Source: Sphingomonas folli
GTDB lineage: Bacteria > Pseudomonadota > Alphaproteobacteria > Sphingomonadales > Sphingomonadaceae
DNA length: 64,000 nt
Direction of reading: 5' to 3'
Assembly: GCF_019429525.1 (NCBI RefSeq)
Contig: NZ_JAHXZL010000006.1
Span: 248,001-312,000, forward strand
Part shown: in pieces, positions 47,752 to 56,916 of the stretch
Numbering within the stretch: position 1 is the stretch's first letter
Layout of the letters: every line of letters starts with the position of its first letter
Made by a program: the position numbers and the translations under genes
Notes under the pieces: generated by a model
What the model was told of the DNA's origin: nothing
What the model saw: the letters and a program-made list of their open reading frames with translations, nothing else
Database searches by the model: none

Positions 47752-50517
47752 TCAATGCGCCGCCCCCCAGCTCGCGCCGACGCCGATCTCCACGCCCAGC
47801 GGCACGTCGAGCGTCACCGCGGGCTCGGCCGCGCCCGCCATCACGCGCTCGATCACCGGGCGCGCCGCGGCGACGTCGCCCTCGGGCAGCTCGAACACCA
47901 GTTCGTCGTGCACCTGTAGCAGCATCCGCACGTGGCCGAGCCCCGCCTCGGCCAAGGCCGGCTCCATCCGCGCCATCGCGCGCTTGATGATGTCGGCGCT
48001 GGTGCCCTGGATCGGCGCGTTGATCGCGGCGCGCTCGGCGCCCTGGCGCTCGTGCTGCACCTTGCTGCGGATGCGCGGGAAATGCGTCTTCCGCCCGAAC
48101 AGCGTCGTCGTGTAGCCGCGCTCGCGCACCTGCGTCAGCGTCTCGGCGATATAGCGGTTGATGCCGGGGAAGCGCTCGAAATAGCGGTCGATCATCGACT
48201 GCGCCTCGTCCGCGGTGATGTCGAGCCGCCCCGCCAGCCCCCAGCGCGAGATACCGTACAGGATCGCGAAGTTGATCGTCTTGGCCGAGGCGCGCGTGTC
48301 GCGCGTCACCTCGCCGAACAGCTCCTGCGCGGTCAGGCTGTGGATGTCGTCGCCGCGCGCGAACGCCTCCCTGAGCTGGGGCACGTCGGCCATGTGCGCG
48401 GCGAGGCGCAGCTCGATCTGCGAATAGTCCGCCGCGAGGATGACGTTGCCCGGCTCGGCGACGAAGGCGTCGCGGATCTGGCGGCCCACCTCGGTGCGGA
48501 TCGGGATGTTCTGGAGGTTGGGGTCGGTCGAGGACAGCCGCCCGGTCTGCGCGCCGGTGAGCGAGTAGCTGGTATGGACCCGCCCGGTCGCGGGGTGGAT
48601 CTGCTCCTGCAGCGAGTCGGTGTAGGTGTTCTTGAGCTTGGTGAGCTGGCGCCAGTCGAGCACGCGCGCGGCCAGCTCGGCGCCGGGCGAGTCCTTCTCC
48701 GCGGCGAGCCGCTCCAGCTCGTTGACGTCGGTGGAATAGACCCCGCTCTTGCCCTTGCGCCCGCCCTTGAGCCCCATCCGCTCGAACAGCACGTCGCCGA
48801 GCTGCTTGGGGCTGCCGATCGTGAACGGGCCGCCCGCGAGCGCGTGGACCTGCGTCTCCAGCGCGGCGATCTGCTGGGAGAACTCGTCGGAGAGCTGCGC
48901 CAGCCGCTCGCGGTCGACCTTGACGCCGTGGCGCTCCATCCGCGCGATCACCGCCACCAGCGGGCGGTCGACCATCTCGTAGACGCGCGTCGAGCCCTCG
49001 ATCGGCAGCCGCGGCTTGAAGCGGCGCCACAGCCGCAGCGTGACGTCGGCGTCCTCGGCGGCGTAGCGCGTGGCGGCCTTGAGATCGACCTCGTGGAAGC
49101 CCAGCGCCTTCTTCCCCGTGCCGACCACGTCCTTGTAGGCGATGCAGCTGTGCGAGAGGTGGGTCGCGGCGAGCTCGTCCATGCCGTGGCCGTGGCGCCC
49201 GGCGTCGAGGTCGAAGCTCATCACGATCGTGTCGTCATAGGGCGCGACGTCGACGCCGAGCCGGCCGAGCACGATCATGTCATATTTGAGGTTGTGCCCG
49301 ATCTTGAGCACGCTCTCGTCCGCCAGCAGCGGCCGCAGCTTCGCCAGCGCGATGTCGCGGTCGAGCTGCGCCGGCCTCTCCGCGAACATGTCGCTCCCGC
49401 CATGGCCGAGCGGGACGTAGCAGGCGAGGTTGGGCGCGAGCGCGAGGCTGACGCCGACCAGCTCGGCCAGCATCGGGTCCTTGGCGGTGGTCTCGGTGTC
49501 GATCGCGACCCAGCCCTGGTGGCGCGCGACCTGGATCCAGCGGTCGAGCGCGGTCTCGTCGACCACGGTCTCGTAGCCGTCGTGGTCGCAGGCGGGCTCG
49601 TCGTCGTCCGCGGGCGCGCCGACGGTCTCGGGCTGGGTCGCCTCGGCGACCTCGCCGAGCCGGGTGAGCAGCGAGCGGAACCCGTGATGCTCGAGGAAGG
49701 CGCGCAGCGGCGCCTGCGGGATCCCCTCGGCGGGCAGCGCGAGCGAGTCGAGCGCGTCGGGCAGCGGCACGTCACAGGCCAGCTCGACCAGCCGGCGGCT
49801 CATCCGCGCGGCCTCGGCATGCTCGATGAGATTGTCGCGCAGCTTGCCCTTCTTCATCTCGGGCGCGGCGGCGAGCACCGCCTCGACGTCGCCGTGCTCG
49901 ACGATCAGCTTGGCCGCGGTCTTGGGGCCGACCCCGGGGACGCCGGGCACGTTGTCGACGCTGTCCCCCATCAGCGCGAGCACGTCGCCCAGCTTGTCGG
50001 GGCCGACGCCGAACTTCTCCACCACCGCCTCGGGGCCGAGCCGGCGGTTGTTCATCGTGTCGAGCATGTCGACCGAGGGATCGGTCATCAGCTGCATCAG
50101 GTCCTTGTCGGAGCTGACGATCGTCACCTGCCAGCCCTGCGCCAGCGCGGCCTTGGTGTAGCTGGCGATCAGGTCGTCCGCCTCCCAGCCCTGTTCCTCG
50201 ATGCACGGCAGCGAGAAGGCGCGCGTGGCGTCGCGGATCATCGGGAACTGCGGGACGAGGTCCTCGGGCGGCGCCGGGCGGTGCGCCTTATACTGGTCGT
50301 ACAGCTCGTTGCGGAAGGTGGACGAGCTCTTGTCGAGGATCACCGCCATGTGCGTCGGCCCGTCGGCCTTGTGCAGCTCGTCGGCGAGCTTCCACAGCAT
50401 GGTGGTATAACCGTAGACCGCGCCGACCGGCTCGCCGTGCCTGTTGGTCAGCGGCGGCAGCCGGTGGTAGGCGCGGAAGATGTAGCCCGATCCGTCGACG
50501 AGATAGAGGTGCGGCAT
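47752..50517 (-). CDS. polA: DNA polymerase I
   Basis: 921 residues: 5'-3' exonuclease domain (YLVDGSGYIFRAYH, then the Asp-rich metal motifs, about 1-290), 3'-5' proofreading domain with intact D-x-E in VAIDTETTA (about 330-520), and the polymerase domain (about 530-921) with motif A ILAADYSQIELR, the O-helix RASAKTINFAILYG and motif C QVHDELVFEL. It fills Okazaki gaps and repairs DNA. Complete. Confidence 0.98.
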   Translation of the reverse strand: MPHLYLVDGSGYIFRAYHRLPPLTNRHGEPVGAVYGYTTMLWKLADELHKADGPTHMAVILDKSSSTFRNELYDQYKAHRPAPPEDLVPQFPMIRDATRAFSLPCIEEQGWEADDLIASYTKAALAQGWQVTIVSSDKDLMQLMTDPSVDMLDTMNNRRLGPEAVVEKFGVGPDKLGDVLALMGDSVDNVPGVPGVGPKTAAKLIVEHGDVEAVLAAAPEMKKGKLRDNLIEHAEAARMSRRLVELACDVPLPDALDSLALPAEGIPQAPLRAFLEHHGFRSLLTRLGEVAEATQPETVGAPADDDEPACDHDGYETVVDETALDRWIQVARHQGWVAIDTETTAKDPMLAELVGVSLALAPNLACYVPLGHGGSDMFAERPAQLDRDIALAKLRPLLADESVLKIGHNLKYDMIVLGRLGVDVAPYDDTIVMSFDLDAGRHGHGMDELAATHLSHSCIAYKDVVGTGKKALGFHEVDLKAATRYAAEDADVTLRLWRRFKPRLPIEGSTRVYEMVDRPLVAVIARMERHGVKVDRERLAQLSDEFSQQIAALETQVHALAGGPFTIGSPKQLGDVLFERMGLKGGRKGKSGVYSTDVNELERLAAEKDSPGAELAARVLDWRQLTKLKNTYTDSLQEQIHPATGRVHTSYSLTGAQTGRLSSTDPNLQNIPIRTEVGRQIRDAFVAEPGNVILAADYSQIELRLAAHMADVPQLREAFARGDDIHSLTAQELFGEVTRDTRASAKTINFAILYGISRWGLAGRLDITADEAQSMIDRYFERFPGINRYIAETLTQVRERGYTTTLFGRKTHFPRIRSKVQHERQGAERAAINAPIQGTSADIIKRAMARMEPALAEAGLGHVRMLLQVHDELVFELPEGDVAAARPVIERVMAGAAEPAVTLDVPLGVEIGVGASWGAAH

Positions 50518-50605
50518 CGCGCTGCCCTAGAACGGATTGGCCGCGTGGGAAACCGGGCTTGTGGTTCCCCTCATCCTGCCCGCGCGGGGGAGGATCGATC
50601 GTCGC

Positions 50606-51733
50606 TCACGTCCCGTCCTCGTCCCCACCCCCGGCGCGCGGCTGGGCGCCGGTGAGCGCGGCGCAGACCTCCTGGATCAGCTGCTGGCGCGCGCGCATCG
50701 GCGCGGTGGTGTCGCCGATCATCACCGCGATCGCGTAGCGCCGCCCGTCGGGGGCAGTGAGCAGCCCGACGTCGTTGAAGCCCGCGTTGCGCGCGCCGTA
50801 ATCCTGCCCCGTCCCGGTCTTGTGCGCCACCTTCCAGCCCGGCGGGGTCGCCGCGCGCAGCCGCGCGTGGCCGGTGCGCGACGCCATCATCGTGTCGAGC
50901 AGGATCCGCGTCGAGGTCTCGCTCAGCAGCTCGCCGCGCGCCAGCCGCGCCAGCGCGCCCGCGATCGCCACCGGGGCGGCGCCGTCGGGCGGGTTGTCGA
51001 TGTAGCGCTGGAGCGCGGCGCGGCGCACCGCGGGGTCGAGCCTGGCGCGCGCCGCCTCGAAGCCGCGCCCCATCGCCATCGACTGGTTCCACGTCAGCCC
51101 CGCGGTGCCGCTCTGCAAGAGCCGCTCGCCCGGTCCGAACCTGATCGCGCCGAGCTGGTGCCTGGCGATGAAGCGCCGCACCGCCGCCGGCCCGCCCACC
51201 ACGTTGAGCAGCCGATCGTTGGCGGTATTGTCGCTCTGCGTCAGCGCGCGGGTGAGCAGCCCGCCGACCGTCGTACGATAGCCGTCGGCGCCGACCAGCC
51301 CCGCGATCGGCTGGTGGAACAGCGTGAGATCGTCGCGCGTGACCAGCACGGGATCGTCGAGCGTCAGGCGGCCCTCGTCGCGCTGGGACAGCACCGTCAT
51401 CGCCACCCAGGTCTTGCTGACGCTCTGCTGCGGCAGGCTGAGCTCGCCGCCCTGCTGCACCACCCAATCCTCGTCGACCGCGACGATCGCCGCGCCCGCC
51501 TTGCCGGGGAAGTTGCGGATGAGCTGCTCGACCCGCGCCTGGAGCGCGCGCGGCGCGCCCGATCGGCGCGGCGGGGGGGGCGGCGGCACCACGGCGAGCG
51601 GCACCGGGATCGACACCAGCGGCCGGGGCGGCGCGGCGGGGATGAGCGCCGAGCCGGCGCCCGCCCCGCAACCGGCGATCAGCAAGGACCAGCCGAGGAT
51701 CGCGGCCCGGCGCCCGAAAGTCTTACTACCCAT
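50606..51733 (-). CDS. Class A beta-lactamase-like lipoprotein
   Basis: Serine hydrolase of the class A beta-lactamase family. 375 residues from the ATG at 51733: lipoprotein signal with lipobox IAGC22, a Pro-rich linker (about 32-60), and the catalytic domain with S104-V-S-K107, S167-D-N169, E203 in the omega-loop position and K305-T-G. The omega loop reads GERLLQ where TEM-type enzymes have E-x-x-L-N, so residue 170 is Gln rather than Asn. The fold and residues suggest beta-lactam hydrolysis, but the spectrum cannot be predicted. The frame runs upstream of this ATG without a signal peptide. Confidence 0.85.
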   Translation of the reverse strand: MGSKTFGRRAAILGWSLLIAGCGAGAGSALIPAAPPRPLVSIPVPLAVVPPPPPPRRSGAPRALQARVEQLIRNFPGKAGAAIVAVDEDWVVQQGGELSLPQQSVSKTWVAMTVLSQRDEGRLTLDDPVLVTRDDLTLFHQPIAGLVGADGYRTTVGGLLTRALTQSDNTANDRLLNVVGGPAAVRRFIARHQLGAIRFGPGERLLQSGTAGLTWNQSMAMGRGFEAARARLDPAVRRAALQRYIDNPPDGAAPVAIAGALARLARGELLSETSTRILLDTMMASRTGHARLRAATPPGWKVAHKTGTGQDYGARNAGFNDVGLLTAPDGRRYAIAVMIGDTTAPMRARQQLIQEVCAALTGAQPRAGGGDEDGT

Positions 51734-51865
51734 GTCCGCCGCCACTAACCCCGCTTGACTCCCGTCTGTGGACAATAATGGCGCGGACACAAAGTGCTGC
51801 GACTCGCCGCTGCGACGATCCTTGGCCGCGGCGCGACGAACGGTGGGGCGGGCGGGCTCCACGGC

Positions 51866-53449
51866 TCAGGCGCGCGGCACCAGCACGGTGTCGGCGGGCG
51901 CGTCGAGCGTCGCCGGCCAGTCGAGCGTATAGTGCAGCCCGCGGCTCTCGTGGCGTTCCAGTGCCGAGCGGACGATCAGCTCGGCGACCTGGAGCAGGTT
52001 GCGCAGCTCGATCAGGTCGGGCGTGACACGGAAGTGGCCGTAATAATCCTCCACCTCGCTGCGCAGCAGGTCGATGCGGTGCTGCGCGCGCTCCAGCCGC
52101 TTGGTGGTGCGGACGATCCCGACGTAGTTCCACATGAAGCGGCGGATCTCGGTCCAGTTCTGCTTGATCACCACCTCCTCGTCGGAGTCGGTGACTCGGC
52201 TCTCGTCCCAGCCGCGCACCTGGGGGGGCGGCGGCAGCGCGTCCCAATGCTGCGCGATATGCTGCGCCGCGGCCTCGCCGAAGACGAAACACTCGAGCAG
52301 CGAGTTGGAGGCGAGCCGGTTGGCGCCGTGCAGCCCCGATTGCGTGCACTCGCCCGCGGCGTAGAGGCCGGGCAGGTCGGTGCGGCCGTCGCGGTCCACG
52401 ACGATGCCGCCGCAGGTGTAATGCTGCGCGGGCACCACCGGGATCGGCTGGGTCGTCATGTCGATGCCGAGGCCGAGCAGCTTCTCGTGGATGTTGGGGA
52501 AATGCGCGCGCACGAAGTCGGCGGGCAGGTGGCTGATGTCGAGGTGGACGAAATCGAGCCCGTAGCGCTTGATCTCGGCGTCGATCGCGCGCGCCACCAC
52601 GTCGCGCGGGGCGAGCTCGAGCCGGTCGTCGTACCAGGGCATGAAGCGCCGCCCGGTGGTGGGGTTGATCAGGTGGCCACCCTCGCCCCGCACCGCCTCG
52701 GTGATCAGGAAGTTCTTGACCTCGAGATGGTACAGGCAGGTCGGGTGGAACTGCATGAACTCCATGTTGGCGACGCGCGCGCCGGCGCGCCACGCCATCG
52801 CGATCCCGTCCCCGGTGGCGCCGCGCGGCGCGGTGGAGAAGAGGTAGGTGCGCCCCGCCCCGCCCGTGGCCAGGATCGTCGCGCGCGCGGTGTGCACCTC
52901 GACCGCGCCGGTGCGCCGATCGATCGCGTAGACGCCCCAGACGTTGCCGGCGCCCGAGTAGCGCTCCTCGTGGCGGCTGGTGGCGAGGTCGATCGCGACC
53001 TGATCGGGGACGAGCGTGATGTTGGGGTGCGCCTCGGCGGCGCGCTGGAGCGCCTCCTGCACCGCCCAGCCGGTCGCGTCGGCGACATGGACGATGCGAC
53101 GGTGCGAGTGCCCGCCCTCGCGCGTGAGGTGGAGCGCACCCCCCTCCTCCGCGAAGGGCACGCCGAGCGCGCGCAGCCGCTCGATCGCGGCGGGGGCGCG
53201 CTCGACCACGAACTCGACGATGGCGCGGTCGTTGAGCCCGGCGCCCGCGACCATCGTGTCCTCGACGTGATGCTCGAACGTGTCACCGGGCTCGAGCACC
53301 GCGGCGATCCCGCCCTGCGCCCAGGCGGTGCTGCCCTCGTTGAGCGCGCCCTTGGCGAGCACCGTGACCCGGAAGCGGTCGGCGAGGTTGAGCGCCGCGG
53401 TGAGCCCGGCCGCGCCCGAGCCGACGATGAGGACGTCGCTCTGAGTCAT
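51866..53449 (-). CDS. nadB: L-aspartate oxidase
   Basis: Oxidises L-aspartate to iminoaspartate, the first step of bacterial NAD synthesis. 527 residues from the ATG at 53449: FAD-binding VGSGAAGLTAALNL, GSTAWAQGGIAAV, TREGGHSHRRIVH, FHPTCL, GEGGHLINPTTGRRFM and GLYAAGECTQSGLHGANRLASNSLLE, then the helical C-terminal domain. nadA and nadC are not adjacent. The frame upstream of the ATG is repeat sequence. Confidence 0.97.
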   Translation of the reverse strand: MTQSDVLIVGSGAAGLTAALNLADRFRVTVLAKGALNEGSTAWAQGGIAAVLEPGDTFEHHVEDTMVAGAGLNDRAIVEFVVERAPAAIERLRALGVPFAEEGGALHLTREGGHSHRRIVHVADATGWAVQEALQRAAEAHPNITLVPDQVAIDLATSRHEERYSGAGNVWGVYAIDRRTGAVEVHTARATILATGGAGRTYLFSTAPRGATGDGIAMAWRAGARVANMEFMQFHPTCLYHLEVKNFLITEAVRGEGGHLINPTTGRRFMPWYDDRLELAPRDVVARAIDAEIKRYGLDFVHLDISHLPADFVRAHFPNIHEKLLGLGIDMTTQPIPVVPAQHYTCGGIVVDRDGRTDLPGLYAAGECTQSGLHGANRLASNSLLECFVFGEAAAQHIAQHWDALPPPPQVRGWDESRVTDSDEEVVIKQNWTEIRRFMWNYVGIVRTTKRLERAQHRIDLLRSEVEDYYGHFRVTPDLIELRNLLQVAELIVRSALERHESRGLHYTLDWPATLDAPADTVLVPRA

Positions 53450-53460
53450 GCGCGCGGGCC

Positions 53461-53520
53461 GCGAATGTTGCGAATGTTGAGTCGCTGGCGCGGGTGGCGC
53501 GGGGTGCGAATGTTGAGTCG
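53461..53520 (+). repeat. Dispersed repeat, family F copy 2
   Basis: 53461-53493 equals the reverse complement of 10899-10931 over 33 bases. A second core GCGAATGTTGAGTCG follows at 53506-53520. It lies 12 bp upstream of the nadB start. Confidence 0.85.
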
Positions 53521-53620
53521 GCGGCGGGCGGGGCGCGGGCGGCGGTCGGGCTCGAGGACGGACATGACGCCCATGTGGCACAGCTGCGGCCGTTTAGGAC
53601 AGCGCCACGTGAAGACGACG

Positions 53621-53790
53621 ATCCTCCCCGCTCCGCGGGGAGGGGGACCGCCGGCCGCAGGCCGGTGGTGGAGGGGCGCTTCCTCACTCGCTGCACTTGG
53701 TTAAGCGAACTCGCGGACGCCGGAATTCGCGGAGAGCCCCCTCCACCACCGCGCTGCGCGCGGCGGTCCCCCTCCCCGTGCCGGGGAGGA
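53621..53790. repeat. Palindromic intergenic element, family D copy 3
   Basis: Ends ATCCTCCCCG and CGGGGAGGA; inner arms CCGGTGGTGGAGGGG and CCCCTCCACCACCG; centre about 50 bp longer than in the other copies. It occupies most of the 352-bp gap between nadB and the DUF1080 gene. Confidence 0.85.
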
Positions 53791-53801
53791 ATTGTGGCGC
53801 C

Positions 53802-54755
53802 TCACTCCCTCGCCACCACCCGCGGCAGGCGGTCGATCGGCTCGACCGTGATGTCGCGGAACCAGGTCTCCGCGCCCTCCGACTGGAGCTGGACGCTGCC
53901 GTGCGTCAGCGGCGCGCGGTGGCCCGCGGCGTCGACCGTCGCCAGCCCTTCGACCACCATCACCGGCACGCCGTTGACGACGTGCACCGCGCGATCGCCG
54001 AGGACGTAGAGGTCGAGCGTGTTCCACTGCCCCTCCGGCTTCTCGGCGTCGCGCGCGTTCTCGACGTTCCACACCAACGTACCGTTGACGATCTCGACCG
54101 GGCGGCCGCCGAGGCGATAGCGCACCGGGGGCGACACCAGCGACGGGTCGAGCGCCGCGGTGGTGCGGAGGCGCACGTCGCGCCCGACCGCCACCGCCAT
54201 GCCGGTCGATCCCCTCATGATCTCGAACTCGACCGAGGGCTGCCACGTGCCGAACACCTCGCCCGGCGCGCCGTGCGTGTGGTAGAGCAGGCCGTTGTTG
54301 GGCGGCTGGCCGAGCCGCGGCGCCCAGCGCCGGGCGCCCCAGCGATACTGGAGCCGCAGGTGATAGTCGCGCAGGTCGGCCTCGTGGACGAGCGCGCCCC
54401 AGGTCTCGCCCTTGACCCACAGCGCGGGGCGGCCGTCGATCCGCCGGACCGCGAAGTCGCCCGCGGTGTCGCGCGTCGTGCCGACCGGCGTGGCGCCGGG
54501 CGAGTCGCGATAGGTCACCGACGGGTCGGGATAGCCCAGCCACGGCCGCCAGCCGGCGAGGTCGCGCCCGTTCAGCAGCGCGCGCGCCGGGCCGGTGGCG
54601 CGGGGCACGTCGGCGAGGACGAGCGTCTGCGCGCGCGCGACGGTGTCGCCGACGATCGCGCGCGCCTGGGCGAGCTGCTCGGGGGTGGCGGGCGCCTGCG
54701 CGGCGGCCGGGGCGGAGAGTGTCGCGGCGGCGAGCGCCATGAAGATCGGTCGCAC
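53802..54755 (-). CDS. DUF1080 / 3-keto-disaccharide hydrolase-domain protein, exported
   Basis: Family of exported concanavalin-like proteins linked to glycan breakdown, some cleaving 3-keto sugars. 317 residues: signal peptide (PIFMALAAATLSAPAAAQ), then the domain with LLNGRDLAGWRPWLGYPDP, NNGLLYHTHG, SVEFEIMRGSTG, GQWNTLDLYV and a C-terminal EGAETWFRDITVEPI, the family's standard end. The GTG at 54755 was chosen for the GGGAGGGGAAC ribosome site; an ATG at 54740 lacks one. A LacI-type palindrome upstream suggests sugar-responsive control. Confidence 0.88.
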   Translation of the reverse strand: MRPIFMALAAATLSAPAAAQAPATPEQLAQARAIVGDTVARAQTLVLADVPRATGPARALLNGRDLAGWRPWLGYPDPSVTYRDSPGATPVGTTRDTAGDFAVRRIDGRPALWVKGETWGALVHEADLRDYHLRLQYRWGARRWAPRLGQPPNNGLLYHTHGAPGEVFGTWQPSVEFEIMRGSTGMAVAVGRDVRLRTTAALDPSLVSPPVRYRLGGRPVEIVNGTLVWNVENARDAEKPEGQWNTLDLYVLGDRAVHVVNGVPVMVVEGLATVDAAGHRAPLTHGSVQLQSEGAETWFRDITVEPIDRLPRVVARE

Positions 54756-54825
54756 TTCGTTCCCCTCCCGTGACGTCGTTTGCCGGAGGGTATCGCAGGC
54801 GCACGTCGCGAGAACAATGAGGTTT

Positions 54826-54837
54826 GGGAACGTTCCC
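54826..54837. promoter_or_regulatory. LacI-type palindromic operator candidate for the DUF1080 gene
   Basis: Perfect 12-bp palindrome GGGAACGTTCCC about 70 bp upstream of the start codon. A weak promoter (TTGTTC, 17 bp, GATACC on the minus strand) lies between it and the gene. The central CG fits LacI/GalR-family operators. Confidence 0.5.
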
Positions 54838-54932
54838 GTGCCGGGTTCGTCGCTAGCGCCGTTCTGTCGATGGGGGTGAGCGAACGGCAATGCCGCAGCC
54901 CGCGCGTTCTTGCGAGCCGCCCCGACCCAGTC

Positions 54933-55024
54933 GTCATCCCCGCGCAGGCGGGGACCGATACACGCCGACGTCGCGGCTCTCAGCGGGACCTGCGCGTCTG
55001 GGTTCCCGCCTCCGCGGGGATGAC
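54933..55024. repeat. Palindromic repeat, family B copy 1
   Basis: GTCATCCCCGCG...GCGGGGA at the left and TCCCGCC..CGCGGGGATGAC at the right; a central CGACGTCGCGGCTCT matches the centre of the copy at 57385-57479 (TGACGTGGCGGCTCT). Confidence 0.85.
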
Positions 55025-55114
55025 GGGGAGGAGGATCGCCGACGATCTGCGACGCCCATGGGTGTAACCGTCGGCCGAGCTTCGACGCCTCAGGATCTCA
55101 GATGGATCACACGC

Positions 55115-55249
55115 TCAGCGCAGCACCCACTCGCCCAGGAAGACCACCGCGTCGGCGGCGAACTGCGCGAGATAGACGGCGGCGGTGAAGGCGGCGGCCG
55201 CCCCGACCACCACCGCGCCCTGCTCGCCGACATGTTTGATCGTCGTCAT
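55115..55249 (-). CDS. 44-residue small protein with a hydrophobic segment
   Basis: Reads MTTIKHVGEQGAVVVG, then a long hydrophobic stretch AAAAFTAAVYLAQFAADAVVFL and ends GEWVLR. The AGGAGAGGATGAGCC upstream is a good ribosome site. The gap around it (54756-55483) is otherwise repeat, operator and terminator. It may be a one-pass membrane peptide. No known family is recognised. Confidence 0.6.
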   Translation of the reverse strand: MTTIKHVGEQGAVVVGAAAAFTAAVYLAQFAADAVVFLGEWVLR

Positions 55250-55386
55250 GGCTCATCCTCTCCTATTCGGAGCCGGGGCCACGGTTCCCGGGGTCGCCCG
55301 GCTCTGTATCTCCTATAGCGCGTCGCGGCCGGCTTGACCATCGTGCGGCGCAGCATCGGTGCAGCGACGGCAGCACCCCGCGCCGA

Positions 55387-55419
55387 CGAAAAAGAGCCCG
55401 GTATGTCGCCATACCGGGC
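55387..55419 (-). terminator. Rho-independent terminator of the glnK-amtB operon
   Basis: Perfect 10-bp stem GCCCGGTATG / CATACCGGGC (55396-55405 and 55410-55419) with a 4-nt loop; on the minus strand it is followed by TCTTTTTCG. It lies about 65 bp after the amtB stop. Confidence 0.88.
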
Positions 55420-55483
55420 CGAGGAGCGTCCGCAGGAGGAACGTCGTGGGCGGGCGGCGGCCGAGGCGCCGCCCGCGAACTCG

Positions 55484-56905
55484 TCAGTAATTGTAGGCGC
55501 GCTCGCCGTGCTCGTTGATGTCGAGCCCCTCGCTCTCGACCTCCAGCGAGGGACGCAGCCCCATCGTGGCCTTCAGCCCGAGGAACAGCACCGCCGAGAC
55601 CCCGCCCGACAGCACCAGCGTCAGCACCACCGCCTTGACCTGGGTCCAGACCTGGTGCGCGATGTCGTAGCTGCCCGCGACCGAGGGGAACTGGGTGTAG
55701 TCGAACCAGCCCTGCCCGCCGAGCGACGGCGCCGCGACGATGCCCGTCCCGATCGCGCCGACGATCCCGCCGACGCAGTGGATGCCGAAGACGTCCAGCG
55801 TGTCGTCGTAGCCGAGCTTGTTCTTCACCGTGGTGACGAAGAAGAAGCAGACCGCGCTCGCCACCATGCCGAGGATGATCGAGGTCATCGGCGCGGCGAA
55901 GCCCGCCGCCGGGGTGATCGCGACCAGCCCCGCCACCGCGCCCGACACGCCGCCGAGCAGCGACGGCTTCTTGTGGACCAGCTGCTCGATCACCGCCCAG
56001 GCGACCGCCGCGCCCGCGGTAGCGACGAAGGTGTTGATGAAGGCGAGCGCGGCGACGCCGGTGGCCTCGAGGTTGGAACCCGCGTTGAAGCCGAACCAGC
56101 CGACCCACAGCAGCGAGGCGCCGATCATCGTCATGGTCAGCGAGTGCGGCGGCATCGGCTCGCTCTTGTAGCCGTGGCGCTTGCCGATCACGAGGCAGCC
56201 GACCAGCCCGGCGATGCCGGCGTTGATGTGGACCACGGTGCCGCCCGCGAAGTCGAGCGCGCCCCAGCCGTACAGCAGGCCCGCGTCGGTCGGCGCGTCG
56301 GCCAGGAAGTCCGGGCCGGCCCAGTACCAGACCATGTGCGCCATCGGGAAATAGACGATCGTCAGCCACAGCACGACGAAGATCAGCAGCGGGGTGAACT
56401 TCACCCGCTCCGCGAAAGCGCCGACGATCAGCGCCGGCGTGATGCAGGCGAAGGTCATCTGGAAGCAGATGAAGGCATATTCGGGAATGTAGACGTTGTT
56501 GCTGAAGGTCGCCGCGAGCGAACTGGCGTTGACGCCCGTCAGGAACGCCTTGGAGAGGCCACCGACGAACGCGTTGCCGCTGGTGAAGGCGAGGCTGTAG
56601 CCCCAGCTCACCCACACCAGGCTGGCGACCGAGACGATCATCAGCACCTGCATCAGCACGCTGAGCATGTTCTTGGTGCGCACGAGACCGCCGTAGAACA
56701 GCGCCAGGCCGGGCACCGACATCATCAGCACCAGCGCGGCCGAGATCATCATCCAGGTGGTGTCACCCTTGTTGACCATCGTCGCCATCTGCGTCGCGTT
56801 GGGCGCGCGCACCGGTCCGCCGGTCTGCGCCAGCGCGGGCACGGCGGCCAGCGCCGCGATCGTCGCCACCGCCCCCGCGGCGGCGAGCTTCTTCGAGAGT
56901 GTCAT
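55484..56905 (-). CDS. amtB: Ammonium transporter
   Basis: Inner-membrane Amt/Rh ammonium channel. 473 residues from the ATG at 56905 (GAGGGGGGAC upstream; an ATG at 56920 would overlap the glnK stop): a cleavable signal-like start, then eleven or so helices with ALFYGGLVR, the ICFQMTFACITPALIVGAFAER block, the pore His residues in GGTVVHINAG and FGIHCVGG, and a C-terminal tail GLDINEHGERAYNY, which GlnK binds. It lies immediately after glnK. Confidence 0.96.
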   Translation of the reverse strand: MTLSKKLAAAGAVATIAALAAVPALAQTGGPVRAPNATQMATMVNKGDTTWMMISAALVLMMSVPGLALFYGGLVRTKNMLSVLMQVLMIVSVASLVWVSWGYSLAFTSGNAFVGGLSKAFLTGVNASSLAATFSNNVYIPEYAFICFQMTFACITPALIVGAFAERVKFTPLLIFVVLWLTIVYFPMAHMVWYWAGPDFLADAPTDAGLLYGWGALDFAGGTVVHINAGIAGLVGCLVIGKRHGYKSEPMPPHSLTMTMIGASLLWVGWFGFNAGSNLEATGVAALAFINTFVATAGAAVAWAVIEQLVHKKPSLLGGVSGAVAGLVAITPAAGFAAPMTSIILGMVASAVCFFFVTTVKNKLGYDDTLDVFGIHCVGGIVGAIGTGIVAAPSLGGQGWFDYTQFPSVAGSYDIAHQVWTQVKAVVLTLVLSGGVSAVLFLGLKATMGLRPSLEVESEGLDINEHGERAYNY

Positions 56906-56916
56906 CGCGTCCCCCC

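Noticed and set aside
53701..54804. An alternative minus-strand frame over the DUF1080 gene
   Set aside because: The overlapping frame has a signal peptide, a ribosome site and the DUF1080 domain; this one is Arg-rich and without domains.
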